This document shows positions 31,655-43,294 of a DNA stretch of 64,000 bases, one piece after another. Made by a program: the position numbers and the translations under genes. Numbering within the stretch: the stretch's first letter is position 1; every line of letters starts with the position of its first letter. Source of the stretch: Ottelia alismoides (Eukaryota; Streptophyta; Magnoliopsida; Alismatales; Hydrocharitaceae); the NCBI GenBank assembly GCA_037367405.1, contig JAZKJV010000299.1:248001-312000 (forward strand), in the 5' to 3' direction. The notes beneath the pieces were generated by a model, which saw only the letters and a list, made by a program, of their open reading frames with translations, was not told the origin of the DNA and ran no database searches.

Positions 31655-32860
31655 TCAAGGTGTATCTGCTGAATCTGTTTCATGCATGAATACAATCTCC
31701 TCAACACGGACTAACTGCTCATTGGATTTGACGAAGTGTTTCAACAGTTGTCCATTCACAAGGAATGTCGGTGCGTCATCTGCGAGATCTGAGATCTTGA
31801 CACATCCATTATCATGCATCGTACGGACGACAAATGGGCCTGTCCACTTGGACTTCAACTTGCCTTAGAAGATCTTCAGCCTAGCATTAAACAACTATAC
31901 CTTCTGTCCAGGAACAAAGGTCTTTCGTCTGGTATATCTATCATGCCAACGCTTAACCTTGTCCTTGTACACCAAACTGTTGTCATATGCGCGGTTTCTG
32001 ATTTCCACCAGGTCATTCAGATCCATATCTCTCTGCTTTTGCCCAAGGTGCGCGTTCCAATTGACCTTCTTGATTGCCCATTCGGATTTATGCACTAACT
32101 CCGCAGACAAATGGCACGGCTTTCCGAATACCATTCGGAATGGGGAGGTTCCTAACGGTGTCTTGTAAGCTGTCCTATATGCCCATAGAACCTGATCCAA
32201 GATCTGAGACCAGTCCTTCCTGTCTGGGCGGACAAGCTTTTGCAAAATAGTCTTCACCTCCCGATTCGACACATCAGCCATACCATTGGTCTGTGGGTGG
32301 TAAGGACTAGCGACACGGTGTTCGATGTCGTAGTCCTTTAGGAGTTTCTTCACCTCCCTATTTATAAAGTGGCTACCCCCATCTGATATCATCATTTTGG
32401 GGATCCCGCGCCTAGAGATTATGTGCTCTCTGATGAATTTACAGACAGTCCTGTTGTCTGCGACTCGGGTCGGGATAGACTCCACCCACCTGGATAGATA
32501 ACCTACCGCAAGAAGGATGTACTCGAATCCGTGGCTAACAGGGAATGGGCACATGAAATCGATGCCCCAGACGTCAAAGACATCACAAATTATGACATGC
32601 TGCATTGGCATCTCATCCTTGGAACCAACGGTTCCTCCCATTCTCTGGCATACTGTGCACGACTTCGCAAAGGTGATGGCATCGCGAAACATAGTCAACC
32701 AGTAAAAGCCACACTGAAGTACCTTCCATGTGGTCCTCTTCCCGGAGTGGTGTCCTCCTACCTCCAAGTTGTGGCATAAAGAAAGGACACTCTGGTATTC
32801 CTCCTGAGGAATACACCGTCTCCAGACACAATCCGATCCTTCAAACAAAAGGATCGGATC
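31655..32860 (-). pseudogene. Athila-A integrase
   Basis: C-terminal part of pol, which joins element cDNA to the chromosome. From high to low coordinates: an HHCC-type zinc-binding motif ([19 protein letters not shown]), then the catalytic core with [10 protein letters not shown] (first Asp) and MISDGGSHF (second Asp). The third position lies in [14 protein letters not shown], where Athila-B has LAEVSNRE, so the usual Glu is Asp here. The Athila hallmark [19 protein letters not shown] follows. In-frame stops at about 31895 and 31868 precede the C-terminal tail KSKWTGPFVVRTMHDNG, which ends at 31655. The frame is shifted relative to RT. No longer functional. Confidence 0.92.
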
Positions 32861-33530
32861 CTCCCAATGGTAATGTCTAGCATCCGACTTCAGTCGGTCG
32901 ATGTGGCTCTTGGACCAACCTTCGGGAACCTTTTTGGAGACAAGATAGTTCACGATGTTGGCATACCATGGGAGTGAGTCAACAATAGAAATCGACTCGT
33001 CAAGGAAGGAGTCTCGAATTGGTGAATCCTCGGAAGTATTGATATTTTCGAGATGAGAGATATGATCAGCTACTACGTTCTTCTTTCGATGTTTATCACG
33101 GATGTCCAAATCGAACTCCTGGATAAGCAAAATCCACCGAAGAAGACGCGCCTTCGCGTCCTTCTTCTCCATCAAGTATCGTAGCGTCGTGTGGTTAGTG
33201 ACCACAATCACCCTGGATCCAATTAAATGAGATCTGAACTTGTCCAAGGCAAACACTAACGCAAGCATTTCCTTTTCCATAACTGTATAGTTACGTTGAG
33301 CAGTATCAAGCACTTTGCTTGCGTAGTGAATTGCAAATGGGACGCCATCCCTCCTTTGTCCTAACACAGCCCTAATAGCAAAATCTGAGGCGTTCATCAT
33401 GATCTCAAAAGGTAGAGACCAATCTGGGGCTTGTAGGATCGGGGCGTCCATGATCATTCCTTGTAATAGCTTAAAGGCCTCAAGACATGTGTGATCAACA
33501 ACAAACTCCATTCTTTGCCTAAAAGCTCAG
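32861..33530 (-). pseudogene. Athila-A RNase H and connection
   Basis: RNase H domain of pol, which degrades template RNA. Seen: [69 protein letters not shown]. Athila-B has MTDASDF and [10 protein letters not shown] at the first and third motifs. Two catalytic Asp codons are therefore Asn here, while the Glu of EKEMLA and the last Asp of VADH remain. This should abolish RNase H activity. A frameshift near 33510-33530 separates it from RT, which ends LLGKEW in the other frame. Confidence 0.92.
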
Positions 33531-34725
33531 TTAGTAGTTGTGCAATCTTAGAAAAATCCTTGATGAATCTCCGATAAAATCCGACATGCCCGAGGAATGA
33601 CCGCAACTGCTTGATGTTGGTTGGTGGCTGGAGTCGTCTGATCACATCCACCTTGCCAGGGTCAACCTCCACTCCTCTCTTGGAGATGGCGTGCCCCAAC
33701 ACAATGCCCTCTGTCACCTTGAAGTGACTTTTCTCCCAGGAGAGCACCAGATTGACCTCACAACAGCGTTTGAGGACTCGGTACAGATTCCTAAGGCAGG
33801 AATCGAAGGAGTCGTCGTGGATCAAGAAGTCGTCCATGAAGACTTCCAAGAATTCGCCGACCATTTCGGTGAATACAGTAATCATGCACCTTTGGAAAGT
33901 ACCAGGAGCATTGCATAACCCAAAGGGCTTGCACCTTAAAGCATAGGTTCCAAAGGGGCATGTGAACGTGGTCTTCTCCTGGTCCTCCAGAGCTATGGCT
34001 ACTTGATTGTAGCCCGAGAACCCATCCAAGAAACAGAAGAACTCTTTCCCCGCTAGTCTCTCTAGGATCTGATCAATGAACGGTAGGGGAAAATGATCCT
34101 TCTTCGTCACGGCATTCAAGCGTTTATAATCCACACAGACGCGCCACGATGTGGGCACTCGCGTCACGATCTCCTCTCCATCCTCGTTGGTGGTCGTCTA
34201 AATTCCCAACTTTTTCGGGACCACATGGATCGGGGCCACCCGTTTCGAGTCGGAGATGGGATAAATGAAACACGCGTTGCACCATTTCTCTACCTCCTTC
34301 TTCACTACCTCTCATAAATTTGGATTCAAATGATGTTGGAATTCACGAGAGGGTTTGGCTTCATTCTCCAAGTAGATATGGTGCGAGCATAGAGCGAGAT
34401 TCATCCCATGGAGATCGGAAATGGTCCAGCCTATTGCCTTGCGGTTTTTCTCCAGGATCTCTAGCAAGCGAGATTCCTGCTCCTCGATCAATCGTGAACT
34501 GATGATGACCGGATATTTCTTCTCTTGACCTGCAAGGAAGGCGTATTTCAATGTTGTGGGTAAAGGCTTGAGATCAAGTATGGTGTGATCGTCTAGGAAA
34601 TCTGGCTCGATCGAATCTGGTTCGGTGTTGGAAGTGGCTGGATCTTTCTCTATAATTGTTGCCACCAAGTTATTCAACTCTGGAGTCGGATCGTCAAAGG
34701 TCTCCATGCAATCAGCAAAAGTCAC
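33531..34725 (-). pseudogene. Athila-A reverse transcriptase with N-terminal linker
   Basis: The RT domain copies element RNA into DNA. The linker (34725-34315) has LKPLPTTLKYAFL, YPVIIS and NRKAIGWTISDLHG. Then come stops near 34312 (TGA) and 34199 (TAG), and the palm: RVPTSWRVCVDYKRLN, DHFPLPFIDQILERLAGK, FLDGFSGYNQVAI, TFTCPFGTYALR, and the catalytic FMDDFLIH (33843-33820 area). The thumb-side [22 protein letters not shown] follows. The catalytic aspartates are intact, but the stops make it a pseudogene. Confidence 0.92.
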
Positions 34726-34752
34726 GTCCGACTCGTCATCCTCATCATCCGA

Positions 34753-35560
34753 TTATCCTAAAGAGGGAAGGACTGACAGGCCCAGCTGGGCCTCTAAGTC
34801 ATCGAAGATGTAGGGGGATGCAGGTTCTAAGCTGCACTCGTCTCTAAGGACCTCGCAAACTAACTCATGCACGGGATCATCTCCGGAGGGGAGGGATTCA
34901 TCAGTACTGGATGGGTTCTGTCTCCATGGCCCAACTGTGTCTACATGATCGCAGTCTGCTTTGGTTGAAGAGTACTCGGTGCTGGATTCAGAATCCGGTC
35001 TCTGCCATCTGGTTTGCTTCATCTCAAGTTCCCCATCTCCGCCTGGAGTTTGGAACTGGATCTTCCCGATCTTATACTCAAACAAGGCCCCCGTTGTCTT
35101 GAGGAAGGGCCTGCCTAAGATGATCTGGGAATCTCTCCAATTACGAGGGGTTTCCATATCTAGGACAGTGAAGTACACCATGTATTCTTGACCCTCGACT
35201 TTGATTACAACATTCCTCAATTCTCCTTGGGACCTATTGGTTGATTTATCAGCAAACTACAGGAGGGCTCTAGATTTCCTAAGAGGTCCGAGATTAAGCC
35301 GCTCGTAGAGGGTTGTAGGCATTAAGTTAATTGAGGAGCTGTTGTCTAGGAGAGTGCGTGCAAACGCAATGTCATTGACATGACTCACCGCATAATGTGC
35401 ACCCATGTCTCTTCATTTCCTTGGAAACGAGTTCTTTATTGCATAAGTCGTGGCTACTGATAGAATGTATTTCTCAACACGGCTTTTGGTCTTCCTGCTA
35501 ACCCTAGTAGGTGTGCATCAGACCTTAAGGTACTTCTGAAATACAGGAGTCATTTCCACG
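34753..35560 (-). pseudogene. Athila-A protease domain and flanking linker
   Basis: The retropepsin-like protease releases mature proteins from gag-pol. Frame: EMTPVFQKYLKV then stop (about 35521), ARTLLDNSSSINLMP at the active site, a stop at about 35260 in LL*FADKS, then ELRNVVIKVEGQEYMVYFTVLDMETP and IILGRPFLKTTGALFEYKIG. The active-site triplet reads D-N-S instead of D-S/T-G. An acidic tail (SSTEYSSTKADCDHV..YIFDDLEAQLGL) ends with a stop at 34753. It is in frame with gag upstream. Confidence 0.88.
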
Positions 35561-36225
35561 TACTTGTCAAAGGGGATTGTGACCTTGATATGCTTGTTGC
35601 AAAACTCTGCCATCTCATGGTCATCTTTTTGGATTTTTTTAGTTTCCTTCTTTCCACCCTTGAGAGCTCGGGGGAAAGGGATTATTGACTCCAACTCATG
35701 TTCTGAAACTGAAATGTTTTCATTGAAATCTGGAACTGAGTTCTGTACACGACTCGGACTCTGAAACAGACTCGGACTCTGACTCTGACTAAAAGGAAAA
35801 TGCTGTGGAAAAACCGGTGATGCGTCTTCCGCGACTTCTGGACGGTCCTCCTCAGATGGAGGTGCGGGCTCTTAGTCGGTTTCATCGGTCTCTTTGTTGG
35901 TGCGGGTTCATTGCTGCTTCGAGGACCCAGAAGTCCTCTTCGTCTGCCAGTGGTGGTGATGGTGGTGATGCTCCTCTTCTGCCTCCAAGTTCTCCTCAGG
36001 TAGAGACTTGGCGGCTCCTTCCTCCGGTGCCCGTGCCCGATCAGGTATGATCACGGTCCTTCCGCTCCTGAGGGACATATGATTTACATTATCATACGAA
36101 AGGATCTCATGTTCAGATAAAGAATTATCTGAATAGTATACTTGATCACGAGGTCGGTTCTGGCCTTTAGTTAAGCTGTTTGGGTTGGCCTGAACCTGGG
36201 CGAGAATTGGGGTCTTTGACGCCAT
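35561..36225 (-). pseudogene. Athila-A gag-pol linker with LRSG motif and poly-His run
   Basis: The frame continues from gag after a TAA that is directly followed by ATG (36225). It contains NHMSLRSGRTVIIP (the LRSG word is common between gag and protease in Athila), an acidic stretch and a run of seven His near 35950-35971. Stops follow at 35908 and about 35874. The remainder, PSEEDRPEVAEDASPV, repeated Ser-Gln units, and KKIQKDDHEMAEFCNKHIK, leads into the protease region. Probably an unstructured connector. Confidence 0.75.
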
Positions 36226-37056
36226 TTATTGAACCTGGGTATGAGGGACACGATTCAGATCGATTCTCATATCCAGATAGTCATTCTGGATCTGTTGGAC
36301 CCTATCAGATAGGGTCTGGATCGCCAAGGTGAGGGACTCCAATTTGGTGGGTTGGGCTGGCTGATGCTGACTTGCGGATGAGGCTCTGTACTGGCCCTGT
36401 TGGCCATGCCGATACTGTTGTTGCTGATGGGACGGTGATGGGCCCTGCTGGCCTGGGTGGAATGTGCGCTGCTGCTGTTGGTGCTGCTGAGGCTGGTACC
36501 CTCGTTTGGGCTTGGACTGAACAAAGCGCGGTGCGGGGACGGAGCTGGTTTCCTGGTAAGCAGGAGAAGGTCGGTGAGGTTGATCGTTCCCCATCCTCGA
36601 ATGTCTACTGATGGGGTCACGGCTGTACCAGAACCCGTTGATCTCGAACACCTGCGGAGGCTCCTCGTATCCGGTTTCCACTTGTGGGGGTGCATGTTGG
36701 TCCTGTTGGATGTAAGTCTGATCCTCCACCCAGCCACTCTGAGGCCCCGGTACCTGTTCCTGTACAAGATGGACTCGGTGCACAGGTGCAGGTGGTGCAG
36801 AAGGGGCAGTTATCTTCATCTTATCTACCTTCTCAGTAAGTTCCTCCACTTGCTTCGGCAGACGTGAGAGAGACTTAAGGTCAGTGACCCTCTTGTGGAT
36901 CTGCTCGACCATGGTTAACTTATCAGCTATCATCCCCATGCTGGGGATGAGGTCCTCTGTCAGATCCGCTACAGTCCTTCTAGTTGTCTCATTGGATAAG
37001 ATTGAGGGAGACAACTGATAGGCCCTGGTGGCCTGCGACCTGCATGTTTCCGCCAT
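36226..37056 (-). pseudogene. Athila-A gag, C-terminal Gln/Pro-rich part
   Basis: 276 codons in the same frame as the gag N-terminal part, separated from it by one TAG directly followed by ATG. Start MAETCRSQATRAYQL; a helical segment, probably coiled coil (PKQVEELTEKVDKM); then Pro- and Gln-rich sequence with Q runs; a second helix (LTLAIQTLSDRVQQIQNDYL). No CCHC knuckle is visible. Ends with a TAA at 36226-36228, again directly followed by ATG. Probably the RNA-binding and assembly tail of gag. It could be read by reinitiation, but simple decay is as likely. Confidence 0.82.
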
Positions 37057-38001
37057 CTATTCTAGTATCTTCCATACTGCATTCTCATTCTTGTTCAGAT
37101 AGCTTCCTCTGCAGGCGGCACTGACTAACCCCTGCATCTCTGGGGTCATGCCATAGAACAAGGTCTGGACTAAGATCGCTTTAGAAATGCCATGGCAGGG
37201 ATATTGCTGAATTAGGTCATTAAACCTATCCCAGGCTTCATGGAATGGTTCACTAGGTCCCTGGAAGAAGCTAGCGATCTTGTTTCTCATTTGATTAGTT
37301 CTACTGAGAGGGTAGAACTTCTTCAGGAATAAGTCCTTGAACTGCATCCAGGTTGTACATATCACCCCTAGGTTCTTCAGCCAATGCGTTGCCTTATCTT
37401 CTAAGGCAAAAGGGGTGGCCTTCAGTCTAATATAATCATGTCCAACCTTAGGATGACTAAGGTTGTTGCAAATCAGCTCGAAGTCACGGAGGAAGGCATA
37501 TGGTTCTTCATGGGTGTTTCCGTTGAACTTCGGTAGCAGGCTAAGGAAGTGGGGCTTGAGCTCGAATGCTTCGGAGGGAATCGCTGGTGCCAACCAATTG
37601 TGCATCTCATTCTCTGCTGGGTTGTAGACATCAACCAGTGGTCGGTCGATTCCTCCTGCTGCAATAATCTGTCCCATTCTAGCTGTGAGATCTGCATTTT
37701 GTTGTTCGGCTGTAGCGAGGCGGTTAAGAATCTGCCGCAATGGGTCCTCATCTGGTGGTTGCTTAGGTGGCATCTTATCTTCTAGTCCAGGGTATGAAAC
37801 GTGGTCTGTGTCAGAGGACAAATCAAGGAAGGGATTCTTACCGAGGCGATGGTCTTCCTCGGTAAGCTCGGGGGAGAGGAAAGGGTTGGTTTGAGAGTAA
37901 CCACCCTGGGTGTGAGGGAACCAGAACTCAAGAGGGTCATGAGTCCTGGGTGTTCCAAGGTGCGCTTGGGCCGGTGAAGAGGAGTTTTGTGGGGGGGGCA
38001 C
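37057..38001 (-). pseudogene. Athila-A gag, N-terminal and core part
   Basis: 314 codons; gag builds the virus-like particle in which reverse transcription happens. A Pro/Ser-rich N-terminus (MPPPQNSSSPAQAHLG..PLEFWFPH) is followed by a Retrotrans_gag-type core from about residue 150: LPKFNGNTHEEPYAFLRDFE, ATPFALEDKATHWLKNLG, FLKKFYPLSRTNQMRNKI, FHEAWDRFNDLIQQYPCHGI. The last residues (LNKNENAVWKILE) match the point where related Athila gags read on, so the TAG at 37057 is probably a nonsense mutation. The start is the first ATG after the leader. Confidence 0.88.
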
Positions 38002-39428
38002 AAAGTGAGATTGGTGAATAAAGAGTCGATATCCCCCCAGTCACTCATCTTGATTTGGCGAGAAGAATCGGGAGTCCTAAGTGAAGATAGGATATGACTC
38101 CTACCTGAAGCAAATAATTCAATCCAAGACCCTGGGTTCACACTCAACACAGTGAAGGACCCGAAATCGAGTCCAATTAATCTTGTTAATTTTAAATGTG
38201 ATTTTTCAAGCAAGAAAGCAAGGATTACGCGGCCTAGAGGGAAGTCGGCTCAGAGCCGGATGCGTCTTCCCTGTTTAACCTGTTGCCTAAGATACTGCTG
38301 GTCCTTCCTTTCTTCGCTCCTATCCCAAGTTGATGGATTCAAAGACCTGCCCCTATCTACCTGCAAGCAGGCGGAGGCTAACAAGGCCAGAACTTCACCC
38401 CGGGGGGTTACTGTCAAGTTGTCGCGAAGTACCGCAATTTCGCCCCTATCTAGCTGAGACAGGCGGAGGCTACTTGGTGCTAGTCAGTGAACCTTAAAAA
38501 TTCAACTTGTGATATTTTCTAGGATTAGCCGGAGCGTGATATGGAAGGCGGGGATTTGGGATTTGCCTTAAGGTGTTCGCACACACTCAAGTACCCTCAC
38601 TCAGCCTGAAAAACAAAGTCGGGGATTAGTATCCCGCAAATAGATTTTCAAATTTTAATGATTTTTTTGGTCAATAATGTTAGCAGTCTGGTTTTAAGTT
38701 AAGTTCTCACTTGTTAGTCCAACCACATAGCACGCCTATCGTCCAGTCCCAATTTCCATTTAAATTAAGTTTGAAAAACAGAGGGGGAAATCGAGAAATC
38801 CGATGCACGAAAAACGATGATGCGTATGCTGAGTAGAGAATATTTATAGTGATCCCTTTGCTTTTTATGCAGGATGCAAAACAGAATTGAGATATTTTAC
38901 ACTATATGCAAATGCAAGTGACAAAAATCCGCTCCTAAACAAGCAGTTCTATTAAAGAGTGAAGCACGGTTTGATTTGAATAGTTCTGCGGTCTAGGTGC
39001 GTCTTTTAAGTGTATTGTGTGGTCCTAAAAATTTACGAGCACAAGCAAATCCTAGAGTGGCTCAAGGAGCTGCTAGTGCAAGCCTAATTTACAATTCAAT
39101 CCACATAGCACACGAGGAAACGGTGTCACTATCTTTACACATGCGAGAACCCAAATGGGAACCATTGGAAATGATGTAAAAATAAAGAACAAATAAAAAT
39201 AAATTACAAATCCTCTCAAATCACTCAAGGAATTAAAATGCCGCTTCCTCAAGTATCTTCGACTCCTCGCGTTCCTCGCATAGAAATAATTTGAGGTCAG
39301 ATAGAGAATGACATAAAATATACAAAAATTAAAAGGCAGAAAATATTCACAAGAAAACCGGGGGTCAGACTACCTGAGGATAAAAAATCAAGCACTCATA
39401 ATTACTGCAAATTAATCTAAGCCGTGCC
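38002..39428 (-). other. Athila-A leader (5' UTR)
   Basis: About 1.4 kb between primer site and gag, without a supported ORF. It contains a direct repeat of about 31 bases beginning GCCCCTATCTA at 38349-38380 and 38442-38472, both ending GGCGGAGGCTA. By position it would hold packaging signals. Confidence 0.75.
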
Positions 39429-39446
39429 TCCCCAGCAACGGTGCCA
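39429..39446 (-). promoter_or_regulatory. Athila-A primer binding site, tRNA-Asp type
   Basis: In element sense TGGCACCGTTGCTGGGGA, two transitions away from the usual TGGCGCCGTTGCCGGGGA, and three bases from the LTR end. Confidence 0.9.
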
Positions 39447-39449
39447 TTT

Positions 39450-42400
39450 TGAAAAGGCTCCCACCACCCTAGTTTATTTGGTCAAATTAATGCTCAGATT
39501 AATTAAGAATGTTCGTTGCAGTCGGATAATGAGAGCAGTTTAAAAACCACTTTTAATTAAAACAAGTTAATCTCGAGCGGCAAATTTTTGTTTACTTGGG
39601 CAAGTCCAAGGTCGAACTCGCGGAGGCAGCTGTCTCCTTAGATAAGTTATTAGCAAAGTCCAAGATTTAATTTTTGAGGAAGAGTTTTTTAATCTTTTTC
39701 TGATTTTTATGCGAGACACATGAAAAATCTAGCTAGTTTATAGGTTAATTCAGAAAGATGGTCAAAACAAGTCCAAAAATTACGGAACTTGGCCAGATGA
39801 TGAAATGGAATGAAATTAGGATACATTATTTTTTTTGGAGTTTTTTGATACTAAATAAAATTATTGTGAATTAAAAATGAATGCAAGGTGACTTTAACTA
39901 AATTAATTTTAATAAATATCAAATCATAATATTTTTGGGAATAAAAATTTCCCTAGATAAATTTGAAGATGAGGAATCTAGGAAAATTATCAAACCTTAA
40001 TTTTGATGCAAAATGAACCTATTAAAAATTAATTAAGAAATTCACCAAATGAATTATTTAGGCATCGGGATGCATACAATTGACATGAAATTTTTATGCA
40101 AGGTGAAGCTAATTATCCTATATCTAATTTGATTTTTGAGGTATTTTTGGAGTCACAGAGAAATTACTATCAATTAAGAGGTGAAATTGGAAAAATATAG
40201 CAAAAATGAACCAATTAATTAATAGGAAAATCTATTAATATTACAAAAATATGCCACATAATGAAGAGGACAATATCAGTTACACAATTCAATTTTTCAA
40301 ACTCAAAAATAAATTAATATGAATGCCTAATTATGCGTGCAAAGACAGGGGTATAAATGCAATTACAGGAATTAAAATTTTTGAAAATAAAACGTGCTGA
40401 CATGGACTAATATGCAATTACCTATAAGGTAGAGGGGGTGGATGCAATTTCTCCATGGGACACATGCTCCTCACATGGGGTCTCCTGGCAGGGACTGGAA
40501 TGTAATTTGTAAAACCTTCAGGGGACTCTGTGCAATTTACCTAGGATGCACGTGCGAATCACGTGGGGGTCCTAGGCTCGGTGTACTTCGGAGGCTCGGG
40601 ATGAGGCTCGGGCGCCTCTGGAGGTTCGGATCTGGCTCAGAGAAGCTTCGGGTGATCCGAGCCTAGCGATCGGGGAAGAGGCTCGGATCGGGCAACGTGG
40701 ACGGATCAGGCTCGTGGGATCAAAGATGATCCAACGGTCCTTGAAGCTCGATGAAGAGGGCTACGTGGACGACCGAGCGCCGCTGGATCAGGAGGAATCC
40801 AACGACCCTCGGATGCTCTGGCGGTTGGCGACGTGGCTTGATCAAGTCCGTAGGATCAAGGATGATCCAACGGTAGAGGTACAAGGCGACCGGATCGAAC
40901 AGATGCTGGCTGTCGTCCCCCAACGGCCCTCCGCCTCCTGCGGCGATGAGGGCTGGGCTCCGTCGGTGAAGGACGCTAAAAGCTCTAGCGTAGCTCGGAA
41001 GGATGACGTTGGTTGAGGCTGGAGTGACCTGGAGGCCACTAGCGATGGAGCTCGAAGCTGTGCCAGTGAAGTCTCCGACCAATCAAGAGATGGTACCTAT
41101 AGTGGGTTAGCAGATAGCCGAAGCACGCGTTTTGACCATGGAGTGGAATGGAGTGTGATGCAAGTCCTATGAATCTTTGAAGGTGACCGGTGATCGAGCT
41201 CCGCCACGGTGGCGGAGTTGGCGTCGGTGGAAGGTTAAGTCCCTCGTCGGAGGAGACTAATGGTAGCACGAAGATCAGAGCTCTATTGCGGATCTCAGGG
41301 AATGGTCGGCGGAGTAAGAAGATGCTCGTGGAGGGTGAATTAAATCGGAGAAGATAAAAGAAAAATAAGAAGGAGATCGGGGGAGAGATGGAGGAGTCTA
41401 CCTGGGGTCAGAAGCTCCGGGGGAGCTTCCAGGTCTTCGCTCGAGGGACGGTAGAGGGTCCGAGCTCATGCAACTCGTCAGAGGAGCTGCAACACGGCGT
41501 GGCGACGCCGTGGATCTCACCGGAGGTGAAGGCTGGTCTTCGCTCGTATTTACATTCAATTGATGTCGCCAATAGGTAGCTCTGAGCTCGAGGATACCTC
41601 TCGCAATGGCGGATAGGGGTGAAAGTGGCCGGAGGTGGCTGATTTATAGGATGAGGGTGACGGCAGGGATGGCTAGGAGGTGGTGTTCATGGATGTCGTG
41701 GAGCGACTCTAAGGGTTGTCATGTAGATCGAGGGGGCTGGCGGGGATGAGGATGAGTGGGCTTCATCGTGGTGGCATCAGTGGTCGGAGAAGGTGGTCAG
41801 CGTGGAGCCGAAAATAGAAAGGGGGCGGCCCCTTGCGCACGGTGGAGAACATGGGCCAGAGGCATGCGGAGGTTGACGACGACATCCTGAACGTTGGATC
41901 TCACGATCCAACGGTCCAGATGGAGGCGTGGATCGACGCCTGAGATCTGATCGAGGACGTGACATCGGAGGGCGTACAGAGTGCCACGTGGTGGACTCTG
42001 GGCAAAGCGTGAGCGGGTGATCCAATTGCATCTGGAAATCGATCGGAGGGTCGAGGTCAGTCGCGGGTTTGGATGGTGAAGATTGGATGTGAGATGAGCC
42101 ATCGGACGGTGGAGAAGATGACACGTGGTGCAAGGGGAAAGAGGCGCTAGCGGATGGCTTGGATGAGATCTGGGACGTGATCAGACGGTGGTGAATTAAG
42201 GCGGACGTGGAGATCACTGGGCCATTGGATCTAGATGAAGATCCAACGGTCCAGGGCACGGGCGGATAGGTTAAAGGGAGCGAGCCGCGTGGCGCAATCA
42301 GAGGGCGCCACGTGGCCAGCTGTAAGTGGATGAAGAGAAAAATAAGATTAGAGGGAGAAGGAGGCCGAATTTGGAAAAACTCAAAACATGAAAGTTGTAG

Positions 42401-42978
42401 ATCTCGATGAGATCTACAAGTTTCATGTTGACCAAAAACGGAGATGGTGTCAAATGTGATACAAAAAATGCAAGAATACAAATATACATATGTATAGTAT
42501 ACAAGGAGGCCCAAAAACCCAACTTTTGCCTACGAGCTCCAAATTGAATGAAATTAGTTTCATTTTGAAGGTCTCTGAAATGTATATTACTAAGAAGGTG
42601 AGTAGACCTAATTTGGAGTTGGTAAGAGAGAGATATGGGCATTCTACGGTCCAGAGGGTTTAGGGCTTTATTGGGTATTTTACAAGAGAGAACTCTGGAC
42701 TTCTTCCCTATATTAATAATTAATGGTGTCCATACTATAAGGAAGGTGTTCTTTTTATTTGGAGGGGATATAATACAAATGAATAGGTGTATATTTTACA
42801 GTGGATTTTACACAAGGAATTGGCTTCTTATTTAAATGCAAGGATGAATGCTAAAATGCATATTTTGTGGATTGATGCATGAATGTTATTTATGAAAGAT
42901 AAAGGGAAATATGAAGCTAAATACCCGGGGACAAAGCTCTATTTTCAACTTTAAGAGTGATGAATCACAGATTCATCA
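39450..42978 (-). mobile_element. Athila-A 5' LTR
   Basis: 3529 bp, aligned end to end with 26154-29740. Visible indels: a block near 27570-27650 of the other LTR is reduced here near 40870-40910, and about 50 extra bases occur here at 42128-42176. As the 5' LTR it would have driven the element. TATA-like TATAAATC (element sense) near 41643. Confidence 0.92.
42385..42429. repeat. Conserved LTR inverted repeat, Athila-A 5' LTR copy
   Basis: Identical in sequence to 29148-29192. Confidence 0.87.
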
Positions 42979-43205
42979 CGGGGGGGATATTTGGATTTGT
43001 TTGCTTATGGGATCCATTTGTATATGGAGTGCTATATAAACTCCCAAGGGCTATGGTTATATGTATTCTATGTATTTTCTTCTGCATAAGTAGTGAAATC
43101 GATCGCTGCCACTTAAGGACTTAGTTCAATTACGAGTGAACCTTGTAAATATGTGTTTGCCTTATTATTCGTGTTTGTGTGTATTTTCTTATGCTACTCA
43201 CAACA
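42979..43205 (+). mobile_element. Copia-2 5' LTR, right part
   Basis: Resumes after Athila-A. TATATAAA at 43033-43040 is the promoter TATA box. Ends ACTCACAACA, directly before the primer site. Confidence 0.82.
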
Positions 43206-43208
43206 AAC

Positions 43209-43220
43209 TGGTATCAAAGC
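43209..43220 (+). promoter_or_regulatory. Copia-2 primer binding site, initiator tRNA-Met
   Basis: TGGTATCAAAGC, one mismatch from TGGTATCAGAGC, three bases after the LTR. Confidence 0.88.
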
Positions 43221-43294
43221 ATCATGTTCATTGGAATCGTCGAACAAATGATGTTGCACAATATGGAGATCTAGAAATTCACACGGAGGAATTG

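Larger units (their letters stand above)
26154..42978 (-). mobile_element. Athila-A: structurally complete Athila-type Ty3/gypsy element
   Basis: 16.8 kb, minus strand. Order in element sense: 5' LTR (42978-39450), tRNA-Asp primer site, leader, gag, protease, RT, RNase H, integrase, 3' UTR with hairpin array, polypurine tract, 3' LTR (29740-26154). Flanks CAGGG (26149-26153) and CGGGG (42979-42983) match at four of five bases, a probable old target duplication. It interrupts the 5' LTR of copia-2. Family by integrase tail ([25 protein letters not shown] type, split here), FMDD in RT, and the primer site. Confidence 0.93.

Noticed and set aside
36372..36867. ORFs antisense to Athila-A gag
   Set aside because: Shadows of the gag frame on the other strand.
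41777..42514. 245-codon minus-strand ORF
   Set aside because: Within the Athila-A 5' LTR. The matching stretch of the 3' LTR (28565-29285) is split into several frames. Not coding.
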